From NCBI GenBank assembly GCA_021325515.1, contig JAJPHC010000045.1, positions 62,001 through 126,000 on the forward strand: a stretch of 64,000 nucleotides of DNA, in the 5' to 3' direction. This DNA comes from Acidobacteriota bacterium. Its GTDB lineage: Bacteria; Acidobacteriota; Thermoanaerobaculia; Gp7-AA8. The notes beneath the pieces are model-generated. The model did no database searches. It saw only the letters and a list, made by a program, of their open reading frames with translations, and was not told where the DNA came from. A program made the position numbers and the translations under genes. Positions 45,659 through 54,782 of the stretch are shown here, piece after piece. Numbering within the stretch: position 1 is the stretch's first letter; every line of letters starts with the position of its first letter.

Positions 45659-46821
45659 TGCACCCCTCCTGAGTAGCTCGTTGACGGAGAGGGACGGCCG
45701 AAGAGATAGCCCTGGCCATACTTGATTCCGGCGCGCGCTGCCGCCGCGGCGGTCGACTCTTCTTCGATGCCTTCGAGAACGACATCGCATCCGAAGTCCG
45801 ACGCGAGTGCGACGATGTTGCGGACGATCTTCGTCTTCGTCGTGTCCGACTCGAATCCCTGCCCGAACTCCTGGCTGATCTTCAGGAACGACGGACGCAC
45901 CTGAGCGATGAGCGGCAGATGCGAGTAGGCGGCGCCGACGTCATCGAACGCGAAGCGAATCCCGATCTCGCGCAGCGCTTCGACGGCGGCTAGCGCGATG
46001 GGCGTGCCCGGCAGAGACGCCTGCTCGGTCACTTCGATGACGACGCGATCGAGGGGAAGCCCGTGATTCGCCGCCGCCGCCTTCATTCTCCTGACGAGTG
46101 TCTGCCCGGTCGAGAAGACCTCGGGATGGACGTTCATGAACAGGAGCGGCGCGCCGGGGAGTGCTCCTGCGCCGGTCGCCGTTGCGTTGATGCAGGCGAA
46201 CTCCAGGTCGGCGATCCGTTTCTTCTTCGCCGCATAGGCGAACAGCATCTCGGGATTGCGGAGCGGAGAGTCGGTGCGATAGCGCGCGAGCGATTCGAAC
46301 GCGAACGTCTCGCGGCCATGGAGTGTGACGATCGGCTGGAAGTGCGTCTCGAGTCCGTCGCTGGCGAGCACATCGTCGAGTGTCGGGACGCGGATGACAC
46401 ACGATTCGGAGGAGTCGGAAGGCGAGGGCGTCATGAGCGCGAGCGTGGCGTCGAGATCGTCCATCTCGAACGGCTTCTGAAGAAACGCGGCGGCTCCACG
46501 CGTCGACGCCTCGCGCTGCAGCGCGTCGGATGCGTCGCCGCTCATCAGAATCACGCGGGTGTCCGGTGCGTGCTTCTGCACATATGGCAGGAGTGCAAGT
46601 CCCTCGTAAGCGAAAGGTCCCGAGAGGCGAACGTCGGTCACGATGTGCGACGGATGAAAACGCTCGACGATCAGTTCCGCGGTCTCCAGATCGTTGCAGG
46701 TGATGAGTGTTCTGCCGTTGCACTCCAGAGCAGCGGCGAGTCCCTCGGTCACCATGACATCGTCATCGATCAGAAGTACCGACTGCGAGTCATAGGTCTC
46801 TGTCGTCATTTCAGGATTCAC
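45655..46821 (-). CDS. Receiver-EAL c-di-GMP phosphodiesterase
   Basis: A 388-residue response regulator. The receiver (about 12-130) has IDDD and phosphoacceptor Asp63 (IVTDVRLSGP), with LQKPFE. The EAL domain (about 145-380) has a variant signature (ESLAR in place of EALxR). It retains Asn in FMNVHPE, Glu in EVTEQ, the DD pair in FDDVGAAYS, Lys in FLKIS, Glu in EGIEEES, and YGQGYLFGRP, so hydrolysis of c-di-GMP is likely. The GTG at 46821 has AGGAG 8 nt upstream. It overlaps the PilZ gene by 4 nt. Confidence 0.9.
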   Translation of the reverse strand: MNPEMTTETYDSQSVLLIDDDVMVTEGLAAALECNGRTLITCNDLETAELIVERFHPSHIVTDVRLSGPFAYEGLALLPYVQKHAPDTRVILMSGDASDALQREASTRGAAAFLQKPFEMDDLDATLALMTPSPSDSSESCVIRVPTLDDVLASDGLETHFQPIVTLHGRETFAFESLARYRTDSPLRNPEMLFAYAAKKKRIADLEFACINATATGAGALPGAPLLFMNVHPEVFSTGQTLVRRMKAAAANHGLPLDRVVIEVTEQASLPGTPIALAAVEALREIGIRFAFDDVGAAYSHLPLIAQVRPSFLKISQEFGQGFESDTTKTKIVRNIVALASDFGCDVVLEGIEEESTAAAAARAGIKYGQGYLFGRPSPSTSYSGGVQ

Positions 46822-46928
46822 CTCGACCGTCTCCTAACGCGAAGGAGGTGCCGTTTTGACGACTCTTTGTTTTCAATGAGTTACGGTGATCCAGTGGGGT
46901 GCCTGCCGTTCAGAAACCGGACAGGCGT

Positions 46929-48386
46929 TCAGCGATCACGCATCGCAGCCGCGAGCTCGCGCACCCCGCGCCGGATCTCCGCCGCATCGATCGCGGCGAA
47001 GCCGAGTTGCAGCCCGCTCCGGCGGAGCGCGCGGCGGCAGTGCAGGCTGAGCGGGGTGACATCGACGCCGCGCTCCGCTGCCTTCCTCGCGACGCGGATC
47101 TCGTCGAATCCATCCGCGAGCCATCCCGTCGTCTGCAATCCAGCCTCGATGGGCACGACTTCGAGCATGCCTTCGAGATGGTCGCGCGCGCTGCCGGTCA
47201 GGACCGCGAGTCTCTCCGCATAGATCTGACGCATGCGCCGCAGGTGCCGTCCGAAATGTCCTTCGACGATGAAGTCGCACAGCACGGCCTGATCGAGCAG
47301 CGGCGCATGACGGCGCGTCAGCGACATCGCAGAGGCGAAGAGATCGACGAGATCCTCCGGCAGGACGAGATAGCCGATGCGCAACGAAGGGAAGAGCACT
47401 TTGCTGAAGCTGCCGAAGAAGAGCACCTGACCCGCGGTGTCGAGTCCCTGAAGCGCGGGCACAGGCCGGCCGGCGTAGCGGTACTCGCTGTCGTAATCGT
47501 CTTCGAAGATCAGCGTGCGATGCGTGCGCGCCCACTGCAGCAGCTCGAGACGGCGTGCGATGCTCATCGTCATCCCGAGCGGGAACTGATGCGCAGGCGT
47601 GACGTAGACGAGCCGCGCGCTTCGCTCGCGAGGAACGCGCATGCCCTGCTCGTCGAGCGCGACCGGGACGACGCGCGCGCCGGCCGCCTCGAAGATCGCG
47701 GCGGCGCCCTGATAGCCGGGGTTCTCGATGCAGACGCGGTCTCCGCGATCGAGCGTGATGCGCGCGACGAGATCGAGAGCGTCCTGAACGCCGGAGAGGA
47801 TCACGATCTGCTCCGCGCTGCAGCGCACGCCGCGCGCGGCGGTGAGATAGTCGGAGATGGCGGCGCGCAGCGGGGGAAATCCCGCCGGATCGGTGCCGTG
47901 CAGCAACTTCGCCGGCAATCGGCGAAGCCGTTTGGAGCCAACGCGCGCCCACAGGTCAGCGGGAAAGAGATCGAGCGCGGGAAGATCGGTGCGGAATGCG
48001 CGAGGACGCCGCCCGTCGAATTGCGATGAGGCCTGGACTCTGCGCGCGTAGCCGGAGACGCGCCGCCGCGCGTGGATCTCGCCGGCGGGCTGCGCACGCG
48101 GCGCCTGCAGCAGATCGTCAGGCAGGACCGCGCTGACGTACGTGCCCGACCCGACACTCCCTTCGAGATATCCCTCGGCCTGCAGCTGTTCGAATGCATT
48201 CACGATCGTGCCGCGTGCGAGACCGTACTGCGCGGCCAGATCGCGGGTTCCCGGCAGACGGGCTCCCGGCCGCAGGCGGCCTTCGAGAATCTCGTCGCGC
48301 AGCGAGCGATAGAGCCAGCGATACGCCGGCACATTGCGCGGGCGATGCGGTAGCGCGAGCGGAAACGTAGTGGCGAGGCGCGTCAT
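46929..48386 (-). CDS. MocR/PdxR-type regulator (GntR HTH plus aminotransferase domain)
   Basis: A 485-residue fused regulator. The GntR-type winged helix occupies residues ~15-85 (YRSLRDEILEGRLRPGARLPGTRDLA, NAFEQLQAEGYLEG). The rest is a class I aminotransferase-like domain with the PLP lysine in FFGSFSKVLFPSLR (Lys329). Such regulators use PLP or an amino-acid-like effector and usually control an adjacent divergent operon, here AhpD-EamA-FMN reductase-VOC. ATG 48386 is preferred over the TTG at 48443. The 94-nt divergent gap holds the likely promoter and operator. Confidence 0.88.
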   Translation of the reverse strand: MTRLATTFPLALPHRPRNVPAYRWLYRSLRDEILEGRLRPGARLPGTRDLAAQYGLARGTIVNAFEQLQAEGYLEGSVGSGTYVSAVLPDDLLQAPRAQPAGEIHARRRVSGYARRVQASSQFDGRRPRAFRTDLPALDLFPADLWARVGSKRLRRLPAKLLHGTDPAGFPPLRAAISDYLTAARGVRCSAEQIVILSGVQDALDLVARITLDRGDRVCIENPGYQGAAAIFEAAGARVVPVALDEQGMRVPRERSARLVYVTPAHQFPLGMTMSIARRLELLQWARTHRTLIFEDDYDSEYRYAGRPVPALQGLDTAGQVLFFGSFSKVLFPSLRIGYLVLPEDLVDLFASAMSLTRRHAPLLDQAVLCDFIVEGHFGRHLRRMRQIYAERLAVLTGSARDHLEGMLEVVPIEAGLQTTGWLADGFDEIRVARKAAERGVDVTPLSLHCRRALRRSGLQLGFAAIDAAEIRRGVRELAAAMRDR

Positions 48387-48480
48387 CTCTTCACGAAAGT
48401 GGTCCAGTTCATTTCGCCTAAATGGATCTGTTTGACTGAACAACCGAATCTTACTCTGTTCCCCGCAAAGGAGAAGGGAG

Positions 48481-48939
48481 ATGAAATCACGCTACGCCTA
48501 CGAACCCGCCGCCTACGACGCGATGGATGCCGTCGATCAATACCTCGACCGCTGCGGCCTCGATCCACTGCTGCTCCATCTCGTGCGGCTGCGCGCATCG
48601 CAGCTCAACGGATGCGCCTACTGCATCGACATGCACTGGAAGGATCTGCGCGCCGCGGGCGAGACGGAGCAGAAGCTCTACGGCCTCGACGCCTGGCGCG
48701 AGTCGCCGTACTACAGCGATCGCGAGCGCGCTGCTCTTGCCTGGACCGAGGCGGTGACGCGGATCGAAGGGCATGTGCCGGACGGCGTGTTCGATGAAGT
48801 GCGCGCACACTTCAGCAATCAGGAGCTCTCGAATCTGACGCTGGCGATCTCGCAGATCAACGCGTGGAATCGCCTTTCGATCGCGTCGCGTCTCGTGCCC
48901 GGCAAGTATCAGCCGGCCACGCTCGAGGTGGCGAAGTGA
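48481..48939 (+). CDS. AhpD/carboxymuconolactone decarboxylase-family protein
   Basis: A 152-residue protein with the AhpD-like redox motif NGCAYCIDMHWKD: Cys45, Cys48 and His52. The ATG has a good AAAGGAGAAGGGAG upstream. This family contains peroxidase-type thiol proteins. It is divergent from the MocR regulator and is likely its first target. The stop overlaps the start of the EamA transporter (GTGA), showing coupling. Confidence 0.87.
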   Translation: MKSRYAYEPAAYDAMDAVDQYLDRCGLDPLLLHLVRLRASQLNGCAYCIDMHWKDLRAAGETEQKLYGLDAWRESPYYSDRERAALAWTEAVTRIEGHVPDGVFDEVRAHFSNQELSNLTLAISQINAWNRLSIASRLVPGKYQPATLEVAK

Positions 48940-49859
48940 CCCGCGCGCGCGACTGGGCGCTGCTCGCGGTCCCCGGCGTGATCTGGGGCGCGTCGTTCGT
49001 CCTGATCGCGGAGGGATTGCGCGCAATCGGCCCCGATGGCGTGACCTTCGTCCGCATTCTGATCGGCTTCCTCACGCTCGCGCTGTTCCGCAGCGCCTGG
49101 TCGCGCGTTGCACTTCGCGACTGGCCGGCGATCGCGCTCCTCGGCGCCGTCTGGTTCGCGTTTCCGCTCAGCATGTTTCCGCACGCGGAGGAGCACGTCT
49201 CCTCCGCCGTGACCGGCATGCTCAATGGCGCGGTGCCGTTTCTGACGGCGATCGTCAGTTCCGCGCTGGCGCGCCGGCTTCCATCGAAGCAGATCATGGC
49301 CGGTCTGCTGACGGGGATGGCGGGCGTGGCGCTGATCGCGATTCCCGCGATGAAGGAAGGCCGCAACGAGACGGCGAGCGTGCTGCTGATCCTCGCCGCG
49401 TGCGTGTCGTATGGCTTTGCGCTCAGCATCGCGCGCCCGCTGCAGCAGAAGTACAACGCGATCGCCGTGATCTGGCGTGCGCAACTCGTGGCGCTGGCGC
49501 TGACGATGCCGCGCGGTATCGCGCAAGTCGCGCATGCGCACTGGTCTCCGGTCCCGCTCGCATCGCTCGTCGCTCTCGGTGCGCTCGGCACCGCGGTCGC
49601 GTTCGTCGTGATGACGATTGCCGCCGGCCGCGTCGGCCCGACGCGCGCCTCGGCGAGCACGTTTCTCATTCCCGTCGTCGCGCTTCTCCTCGGCGTCGTG
49701 GTCCGCGGCGACCACGTTCCGGTTCTCGCGGTGGCTGGCTGCGCAGTCTGCATCGGCGGCGCAATCCTGATTCGGCTTCCGCACGCGGCGGCTGATCGAG
49801 GTACTGCTCTGTTCCCACCTGGCGGCAGCAACGGGATGCTGGCGAGTCGAGTTAGCTGA
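48936..49859 (+). CDS. EamA-family DMT transporter
   Basis: A 307-residue membrane protein with ten predicted helices in two EamA repeats (GVIWGASFVLIAEGLRAIGP and LILAACVSYGFALSIARPL). Family members export amino acids, metabolites or drugs. GTG 48936 overlaps the preceding stop (GTGA); the in-frame ATG at 48864 lies inside the AhpD gene and adds a charged extension. The C-terminal ~25 residues are low-complexity and polar. It is part of the MocR-controlled gene run. Confidence 0.85.
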   Translation: MTRARDWALLAVPGVIWGASFVLIAEGLRAIGPDGVTFVRILIGFLTLALFRSAWSRVALRDWPAIALLGAVWFAFPLSMFPHAEEHVSSAVTGMLNGAVPFLTAIVSSALARRLPSKQIMAGLLTGMAGVALIAIPAMKEGRNETASVLLILAACVSYGFALSIARPLQQKYNAIAVIWRAQLVALALTMPRGIAQVAHAHWSPVPLASLVALGALGTAVAFVVMTIAAGRVGPTRASASTFLIPVVALLLGVVVRGDHVPVLAVAGCAVCIGGAILIRLPHAAADRGTALFPPGGSNGMLASRVS

Positions 49860-49916
49860 GCCTGGCGAGAGGTCGTGCGTGCGGTGAATGGTGCGCCGCA
49901 TGCACTTCTTCTCCGC

Positions 49917-50570
49917 ATGGAAAGCAACGTCAAAGTCCTTCTCTTTGCCGCTTCGCTCCGCGCCGATTCGCTCAATGCGCGGCTCGCTTCGCTCGTGCGC
50001 AGCGTCCTCGAGCGCCGCGGCGTCGAAGTCGACCATGCGGCGATGTCCGGCTTCGACTGCCCATCGTTCGATCAGGATCGCGAAGCGGAGGGTTTGCCGG
50101 CGGGCGCGCAGCGTCTGCGCGATCGTCTCGCCGCATGCGATGCGTTTCTCATCGCCTCGCCGGAGTACAACGGCTCGATGCCGGGCGTGCTGAAGAACAC
50201 GATCGACTGGACCTCCCGCTTCCGGCCGCAGCCGTTCAACGGCAAGCAGGCGTTTCTGATGTCGGCATCGCCGTCGATGGCCGGCGGCCGCGCCGGCCTG
50301 TGGGCTCTTCGCGTTCCGCTCGAGCATCTCGGCGCGCGCGTCTATCCCGACATGTTCTCGCTCGCGCAGGCGCACACGGCGTTCAGCGAGGAGGGGACGA
50401 TCGCCGACGAGATGCTGCAGCGCCGTCTCGAATCGACGCTCGGTTGTTTTCTGGAACTGGTCGAGGCCGCGAAGCACTATCCCCGCATCAAGAAGGAGTG
50501 GGTCGAGTTCCTCGGCGAGAAAACCGACGCGGCGACCGATCGCGTGGAGTTGAATGCAGTAAACCGTTAG
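49917..50570 (+). CDS. NAD(P)H-dependent FMN reductase
   Basis: A 217-residue flavodoxin-like reductase. FMN/active-site motifs are LLFAASLRADSLNARLA at the N-terminus, SPEYNGSMPGVLKNTIDW, and SASPSMAGGRAG. The start ATG 49917 gives the family-standard N-terminus; an in-frame ORF starting 42 nt earlier adds an unlikely extension. It reduces FMN or quinone/azo/chromate-like substrates. It sits 57 nt after the EamA transporter in the same direction. Confidence 0.9.
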   Translation: MESNVKVLLFAASLRADSLNARLASLVRSVLERRGVEVDHAAMSGFDCPSFDQDREAEGLPAGAQRLRDRLAACDAFLIASPEYNGSMPGVLKNTIDWTSRFRPQPFNGKQAFLMSASPSMAGGRAGLWALRVPLEHLGARVYPDMFSLAQAHTAFSEEGTIADEMLQRRLESTLGCFLELVEAAKHYPRIKKEWVEFLGEKTDAATDRVELNAVNR

Positions 50571-50602
50571 CCGGGAGCCGGACATCGTCGTAGAATCTCC
50601 GC

Positions 50603-50992
50603 ATGAGCGATCAGGGACGCGTCATCGGCATCGGCGGAATCTTCTTCAAATCAGCGAACCAGCAGCAGATGCGGGAGTGGTACGGCAAGCATCTCGGCCT
50701 CGCGGACGGCGGCCACGGCGCCATTCTGCCGTGGCGCGAGAAAGACAATCCGGACAGCGAGCAGATGACGGTCTGGAGCATCTTTCCCGGCGACACGCGC
50801 TACTTCGAGCCGGGCTCCGCGCCGTTCATGCTGAACTACATCGTCGACGATCTCGACGCGTTGCTCGACCGGCTCGCGAAAGCCGGAGTCCGGATCGATC
50901 CGAAGCGGCAGGATGAAAGCTACGGCCGCTTCGCCTGGATCTACGATCCGGACGGCAACAAGATCGAGCTGTGGCAGCCCATCAACGACTGA
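50603..50992 (+). CDS. VOC/glyoxalase-family protein
   Basis: A 129-residue single-unit vicinal-oxygen-chelate protein: IGGIFFKSANQQQMREWYGKHLG, LNYIVDDLDALLDRLAKAGV, and the closing motif RFAWIYDPDGNKIELWQP. Such proteins form dimeric metal-dependent lyases, dioxygenases or resistance proteins; the substrate is not evident. It ends the AhpD-EamA-FMN reductase-VOC run. Its last 11 nt overlap the convergent P450 gene. Confidence 0.88.
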   Translation: MSDQGRVIGIGGIFFKSANQQQMREWYGKHLGLADGGHGAILPWREKDNPDSEQMTVWSIFPGDTRYFEPGSAPFMLNYIVDDLDALLDRLAKAGVRIDPKRQDESYGRFAWIYDPDGNKIELWQPIND

Positions 50993-52271
50993 TGATGGCT
51001 CGCAGTCCGTCTTTGAATTCGGGCGGTGTCCTGCTGAAATCGAGCTCGAAGTTCTGCGGCGGAAGCTCCCACGTGTAATCGCGCAGCAGCACGATCGCGA
51101 ACACTTCCATGAAGAACGTGGCGTAATCGAGGCCGGGGCAGCGATGACCGGTGGCAGCGCCCGCGCCCTGCGGCGCGAAGGCGTGCTCGTGGCGTTTCTC
51201 TTCGGCGCGCTCCGGTGAGAAGCGATCGGGATCGAACGACGCCGGATCGCTGTAGAGCCCGCGCGCGTTGTGGCTCGGCGTGACGGCCCACATCACCATC
51301 CATCCCGCGGGCACGGTCATGCCGTCGATCGAGAAGCCCTTCGATCTGCCGAACACCGCGGCGACGATGGGGCAGATGCGTTTCACTTCGTTGACGACCT
51401 GCAGCAGATAGGGCATCGACATGAGCGATTCCACGGAGATCGCACCAGCCGGCGACTTCTCGCGAATCTCGGTCGTGAGCCGGATGCGCACCGCGTTGCT
51501 GGCGGTGAGCTGCTGCACCATTGCCGCGAATTCCGCAAAGACGATGAAGCCGGCGATCACGATGTGATGCAGCTCGAGCACGATCTCGTCATCGGACATC
51601 GCTCCGCGATTCGCGAGGATGCGCGAGAGCCCGTCTTCGGCCGGCATCGCAGCGCGCTCACGAATGCGCGCGCGCAGCACGGCGAAGATGCGGTCGCGCG
51701 CCTTCAGCGCCTTGTTGTACGTCGTGCCGGGAAGGTTGACGGGCAGCGTGGCGAAGCCGCGCGTGAGCGTCTCGTAATCGCGGCGGAGCTGATCCATCTC
51801 GGCACCGGCCTGCATGCCGAAGACATTTGCGCAGATGACTTCGATCGAGAGGCGTTTCATTTCGTCGAGCCAGCGGATCTCCTTCTCGCGCGACCACGTC
51901 TCGAACGCATGCTCAACGATCCGCTGCATCTCGGGAAGATAGGAGGTCATCGCCGCGCGTGAGAAGGCCGAGAGGACGATCGTCTTGCGCGTGCGATGGA
52001 TGTCGCCGTCGAGCAGCGGGAGGCTGTCGCCGCCGAAGATCTGGCGAACGTGGGGCGGCATCGCACCGGCGCGCTCGATCGCATCGGGATCGATGAAGGT
52101 GCCCGCGGCATCCGGCCCGGCGATGACGGCGGCTTTCCGCCCGAGGACGTGCGTGCGAAACACGCGGCCGTGGCGCGCGAGACGCTCATCGATGAACCCG
52201 AAGGGATTTTTCGCGAATGCCAGCGTCTCGCCGAGCAGAGGCAGACCATCAGAACCGGGAGGGATGCTCAT
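50982..52271 (-). CDS. Atypical cytochrome P450 (peroxygenase-like heme loop)
   Basis: A 429-residue P450 without a membrane anchor. The heme-ligand loop is FAPQGAGAATGHRCPG with Cys378; the ExxR motif is present (EVKR). The loop form (PQG-G...GHRCPG) is like CYP152 peroxygenases rather than the common FxxGxRxCxG. The I-helix reads IAGFIVFAEF, where the usual acid-alcohol pair (AGxE/DT) is replaced by hydrophobic residues. This suggests H2O2-dependent, isomerase or other non-canonical chemistry. It lies 43 nt downstream of the radical SAM-STAS gene, same strand. Confidence 0.88.
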   Translation of the reverse strand: MSIPPGSDGLPLLGETLAFAKNPFGFIDERLARHGRVFRTHVLGRKAAVIAGPDAAGTFIDPDAIERAGAMPPHVRQIFGGDSLPLLDGDIHRTRKTIVLSAFSRAAMTSYLPEMQRIVEHAFETWSREKEIRWLDEMKRLSIEVICANVFGMQAGAEMDQLRRDYETLTRGFATLPVNLPGTTYNKALKARDRIFAVLRARIRERAAMPAEDGLSRILANRGAMSDDEIVLELHHIVIAGFIVFAEFAAMVQQLTASNAVRIRLTTEIREKSPAGAISVESLMSMPYLLQVVNEVKRICPIVAAVFGRSKGFSIDGMTVPAGWMVMWAVTPSHNARGLYSDPASFDPDRFSPERAEEKRHEHAFAPQGAGAATGHRCPGLDYATFFMEVFAIVLLRDYTWELPPQNFELDFSRTPPEFKDGLRAIISR

Positions 52272-52314
52272 GCTCGATCTACGTTCGCCGGGGCCGCGTG
52301 GATGCGCGGAACGT

Positions 52315-54177
52315 TTAGGAGTACACGCGCACGCGCTCTCCATACTCGCTCATCCGCATCGCGAGATCCTCGAGCGCAGCGCTCTCCGCCTCGACGAGCC
52401 GTTCGAGATCGAGGACGAGGCGCTCCTTGCGCCGCCGCAGTCCCTCGGCGAGATCCTCTGCGAGCCGGCGCGCGCCTTCCGCGTTCAGCGTCCCGCGCAC
52501 CGTCACCCACACGGTCGACTCCGGCCGCAGCTCGACCGCGACCGAATGTCCCGATTCGTCCTCGCCGCTGAGGCGGCGCCAGACGCGCGCCGGCAGCGAT
52601 TCGTCCGGAAGGCGGAACGTATGACGCGTGAGCTTCGGGTGCTGGAACAGCCCGAGCTTCAACTTGAGGCCGGTCCACGCCGCGAGCGCCACGGCGGCAA
52701 CGGACTGCACCGCTTCCTTGAGCGACGGCCCGCCGAGTGCCTTGTGGATACGGCGCTCGAGCGCCGCGATCGATTCGCGCGACGCCCGCGAGAAGACCTT
52801 GCCGGCCAGGAACACGGGATAGGCGCGCCGGATCTCCTCGGCGAACCGCTCCGCCTTCCGCTGCAGCAGCTTGTTAGCCGAGTCCTTCAGCTTCTCGTAG
52901 CCGTGCAGCCAGACATCGAGCGATCGGAAGATGGAGGGGCCGAGACGATGGAGATCCTCGCGGAAACAATGGCTCTGCGCCGACTCGATCTCCGCCGGCG
53001 TCATGGAAGGATGCGTCACCATCGCCTTGAAGCCGGTGCAGTTGCGGTAGTACTCCTCGCGATGATCGGCGAGGTCGCGGTGCAGACGCCCTTCCTTCAT
53101 GACCTGTTCGTAAAACGGCGTTCCGGGCGTCGGACCGTAAATCAGGAACTGCGAGAGGGCCGGCCGGAGCGACAGCAGCCCATCGAGCTCTTCGCCGATG
53201 ATCTCCGGCGTCTGATAGGGGAGCCCGACGATCATCGATGCGAGCACGCTGATCCCGTGATCCCTCAGCTCCCGCATCAACTCGTCCGCCGGCCGTCCCT
53301 GCTGCTTCGCGTAACCGGAGCGCGTTCCCTCGTAGCCGATCCAGACGCCGTCGATGCCCATCTCCAGCAACTCGGTGATCGTGTACATGCTGAGGGCCTT
53401 GATGCTGGCGAAGCAGAAGATCGAAAGGGCCTCGCCGCCGGCGATGACGCAGTCGCGCAGTTCCATCGCACGTTTGCGATTGAGGAGAAAGTCCTCGTCG
53501 AGGATGACGATGCCCATGCCCGGCTCGACTTCCTGATAACGGCGGATGACGTCGTAGATCTCGCGTCCCGTTTCGAGAAGGCGGATGTGTTTGCGCTTGA
53601 AGAAGTGTGAGGTGCAGCAGAAGTCGCAGCCGTTTGGGCATCCGAGGCCGGCGAAGACCATGCCGGTGCGCGACATCTCGCGGCTGAAGACGCGCATGCG
53701 GCTGACGATCAGCGGATGGCGGCGCGGGCCGCTGCTCTCGCCGAGGAGACGCTGCATGAAGCCGGCGCCTTCTTCGCGGCAGATGTGGTCGCACCAGGGC
53801 GCGAGCTCTTCGTCGGAGAGCACGGTGCCGTAGCCGCCGAGGATGATCTGCGCGCCGGGCGCGTAGCGGCGGATGAGCGCCACCGCTTCCTTCATCCGAT
53901 GAAAGGTGGAGAGCACGAACGAGAGGCCGACGTAGTCAGGCTGCTTTCGCAGCTCGCGGATCAGCTCGCGCTTCGATGGATAGTGAAGCACCGTGGCCGG
54001 CGCTTCGATGTTTTCTGCGATGTAAGCGAGCGAGAACTGGATGTGGTTCGCGCGCGGCGAAAAGAGACCTTGCGCGCGCGTGACCTGGCCATACAGCAGC
54101 TCGTAGCCGACGCTCGGCGCATCGCCGTATCGTTCACCGAGCGGGCGGCAGACACTGGTAAGCAGAATTTCTGGCAT
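52315..54177 (-). CDS. B12-type radical SAM protein fused to a STAS-like domain
   Basis: A protein of about 620 residues from ATG 54177. It has an N-terminal cobalamin-binding-like Rossmann domain (~1-150; lacks the DxHxxG motif), a radical SAM domain with CPNGCDFC (Cys180, Cys184, Cys187), a helical region, and a C-terminal STAS-like domain (~525-620; VTVRGTLNAEGARRLAE, LVLDLERL). The radical SAM part resembles the broad B12-rSAM family of methylases and rearrangement enzymes. STAS domains usually bind anti-sigma factors or nucleotides; here it may regulate or localise the enzyme. It precedes the P450 in one operon. Confidence 0.85.
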   Translation of the reverse strand: MPEILLTSVCRPLGERYGDAPSVGYELLYGQVTRAQGLFSPRANHIQFSLAYIAENIEAPATVLHYPSKRELIRELRKQPDYVGLSFVLSTFHRMKEAVALIRRYAPGAQIILGGYGTVLSDEELAPWCDHICREEGAGFMQRLLGESSGPRRHPLIVSRMRVFSREMSRTGMVFAGLGCPNGCDFCCTSHFFKRKHIRLLETGREIYDVIRRYQEVEPGMGIVILDEDFLLNRKRAMELRDCVIAGGEALSIFCFASIKALSMYTITELLEMGIDGVWIGYEGTRSGYAKQQGRPADELMRELRDHGISVLASMIVGLPYQTPEIIGEELDGLLSLRPALSQFLIYGPTPGTPFYEQVMKEGRLHRDLADHREEYYRNCTGFKAMVTHPSMTPAEIESAQSHCFREDLHRLGPSIFRSLDVWLHGYEKLKDSANKLLQRKAERFAEEIRRAYPVFLAGKVFSRASRESIAALERRIHKALGGPSLKEAVQSVAAVALAAWTGLKLKLGLFQHPKLTRHTFRLPDESLPARVWRRLSGEDESGHSVAVELRPESTVWVTVRGTLNAEGARRLAEDLAEGLRRRKERLVLDLERLVEAESAALEDLAMRMSEYGERVRVYS

Positions 54178-54261
54178 AAACATCAAACAGATCATCAGCA
54201 CGTGGCATGCACAGGTGGCATCGGTCACGACTGCGTGTGATGAGATGGCTGCCCGGCGCTA

Positions 54262-54711
54262 CTACTTCAGCTTGACCTGTGTCGCTTCGGCGATGGCATT
54301 CATGACGCGGCGGAATCCCGCCTCGTCCTCGGCCGTGATGCGCCGGGCGATCGCTTTTTCGAGGCGGTCGACTTCGGCCTGCACGGTTTCGGCGGCCTCG
54401 CGGCCGGCAGGGGTGAGATCGAGCAGGAAGGAGCGGCGGTCGTTCGGATTGAGCTCGCGGCGGATGAGGCCGCGCGATTCGAGGCGGTCGAGGACGGCGG
54501 TGGCCGTCGAGCCGCGCAGGCCGAAGACGCTGACTACTTCTGCGATGGGACAGGGCGCGTAGCTGCGGAGATAGGAGAGGAGGTGTCCTTCCTGCGGCGC
54601 GAGCTCGGTCTCGCGGAGAGCGTTTTCGAGATGAACGCCGATGTGGCGGGTGGCCTTGTGAATCGGCGAGAGAAAGCGCAGCGGTTTCGGTCTTGACATC
54701 GCTCCCGTCAT
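54262..54711 (-). CDS. MarR-family transcriptional regulator
   Basis: A 149-residue winged-helix regulator. The HTH/wing stretch is IAEVVSVFGLRGSTATAVLDRLESRGLIRRELNPNDRRSF in style, with the MarR wing DRRS. It is divergent from the DinB-like gene, with a perfect 26-bp palindrome between the two starts, so it probably represses both. ATG 54711 or the in-frame ATG 54699 may be the start. Confidence 0.9.
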   Translation of the reverse strand: MTGAMSRPKPLRFLSPIHKATRHIGVHLENALRETELAPQEGHLLSYLRSYAPCPIAEVVSVFGLRGSTATAVLDRLESRGLIRRELNPNDRRSFLLDLTPAGREAAETVQAEVDRLEKAIARRITAEDEAGFRRVMNAIAEATQVKLK

Positions 54712-54724
54712 GATACTACGATCG

Positions 54725-54750
54725 CGAATAGTTCGATATCGAACTATTCG
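54725..54750. promoter_or_regulatory. Perfect 26-bp palindrome (MarR operator) with nearby promoter
   Basis: A perfect palindrome with half-site CGAATAGTTCGAT, lying between the MarR start (54711) and the DinB-like start (54783). A TTGACA at 54693-54698 and a TACGAT at 54717-54722 (18-bp spacer) could form a + strand promoter whose start falls at or in the palindrome. This would let MarR block transcription. Confidence 0.82.
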
Positions 54751-54782
54751 AAGTTGAAGTAGTGACGAAGAAGGAGCACGCC

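Noticed and set aside
48387-48443. TTG start extending the MocR regulator
   Set aside because: Adds a polar extension before the usual N-terminus; ATG 48386 fits the family better.
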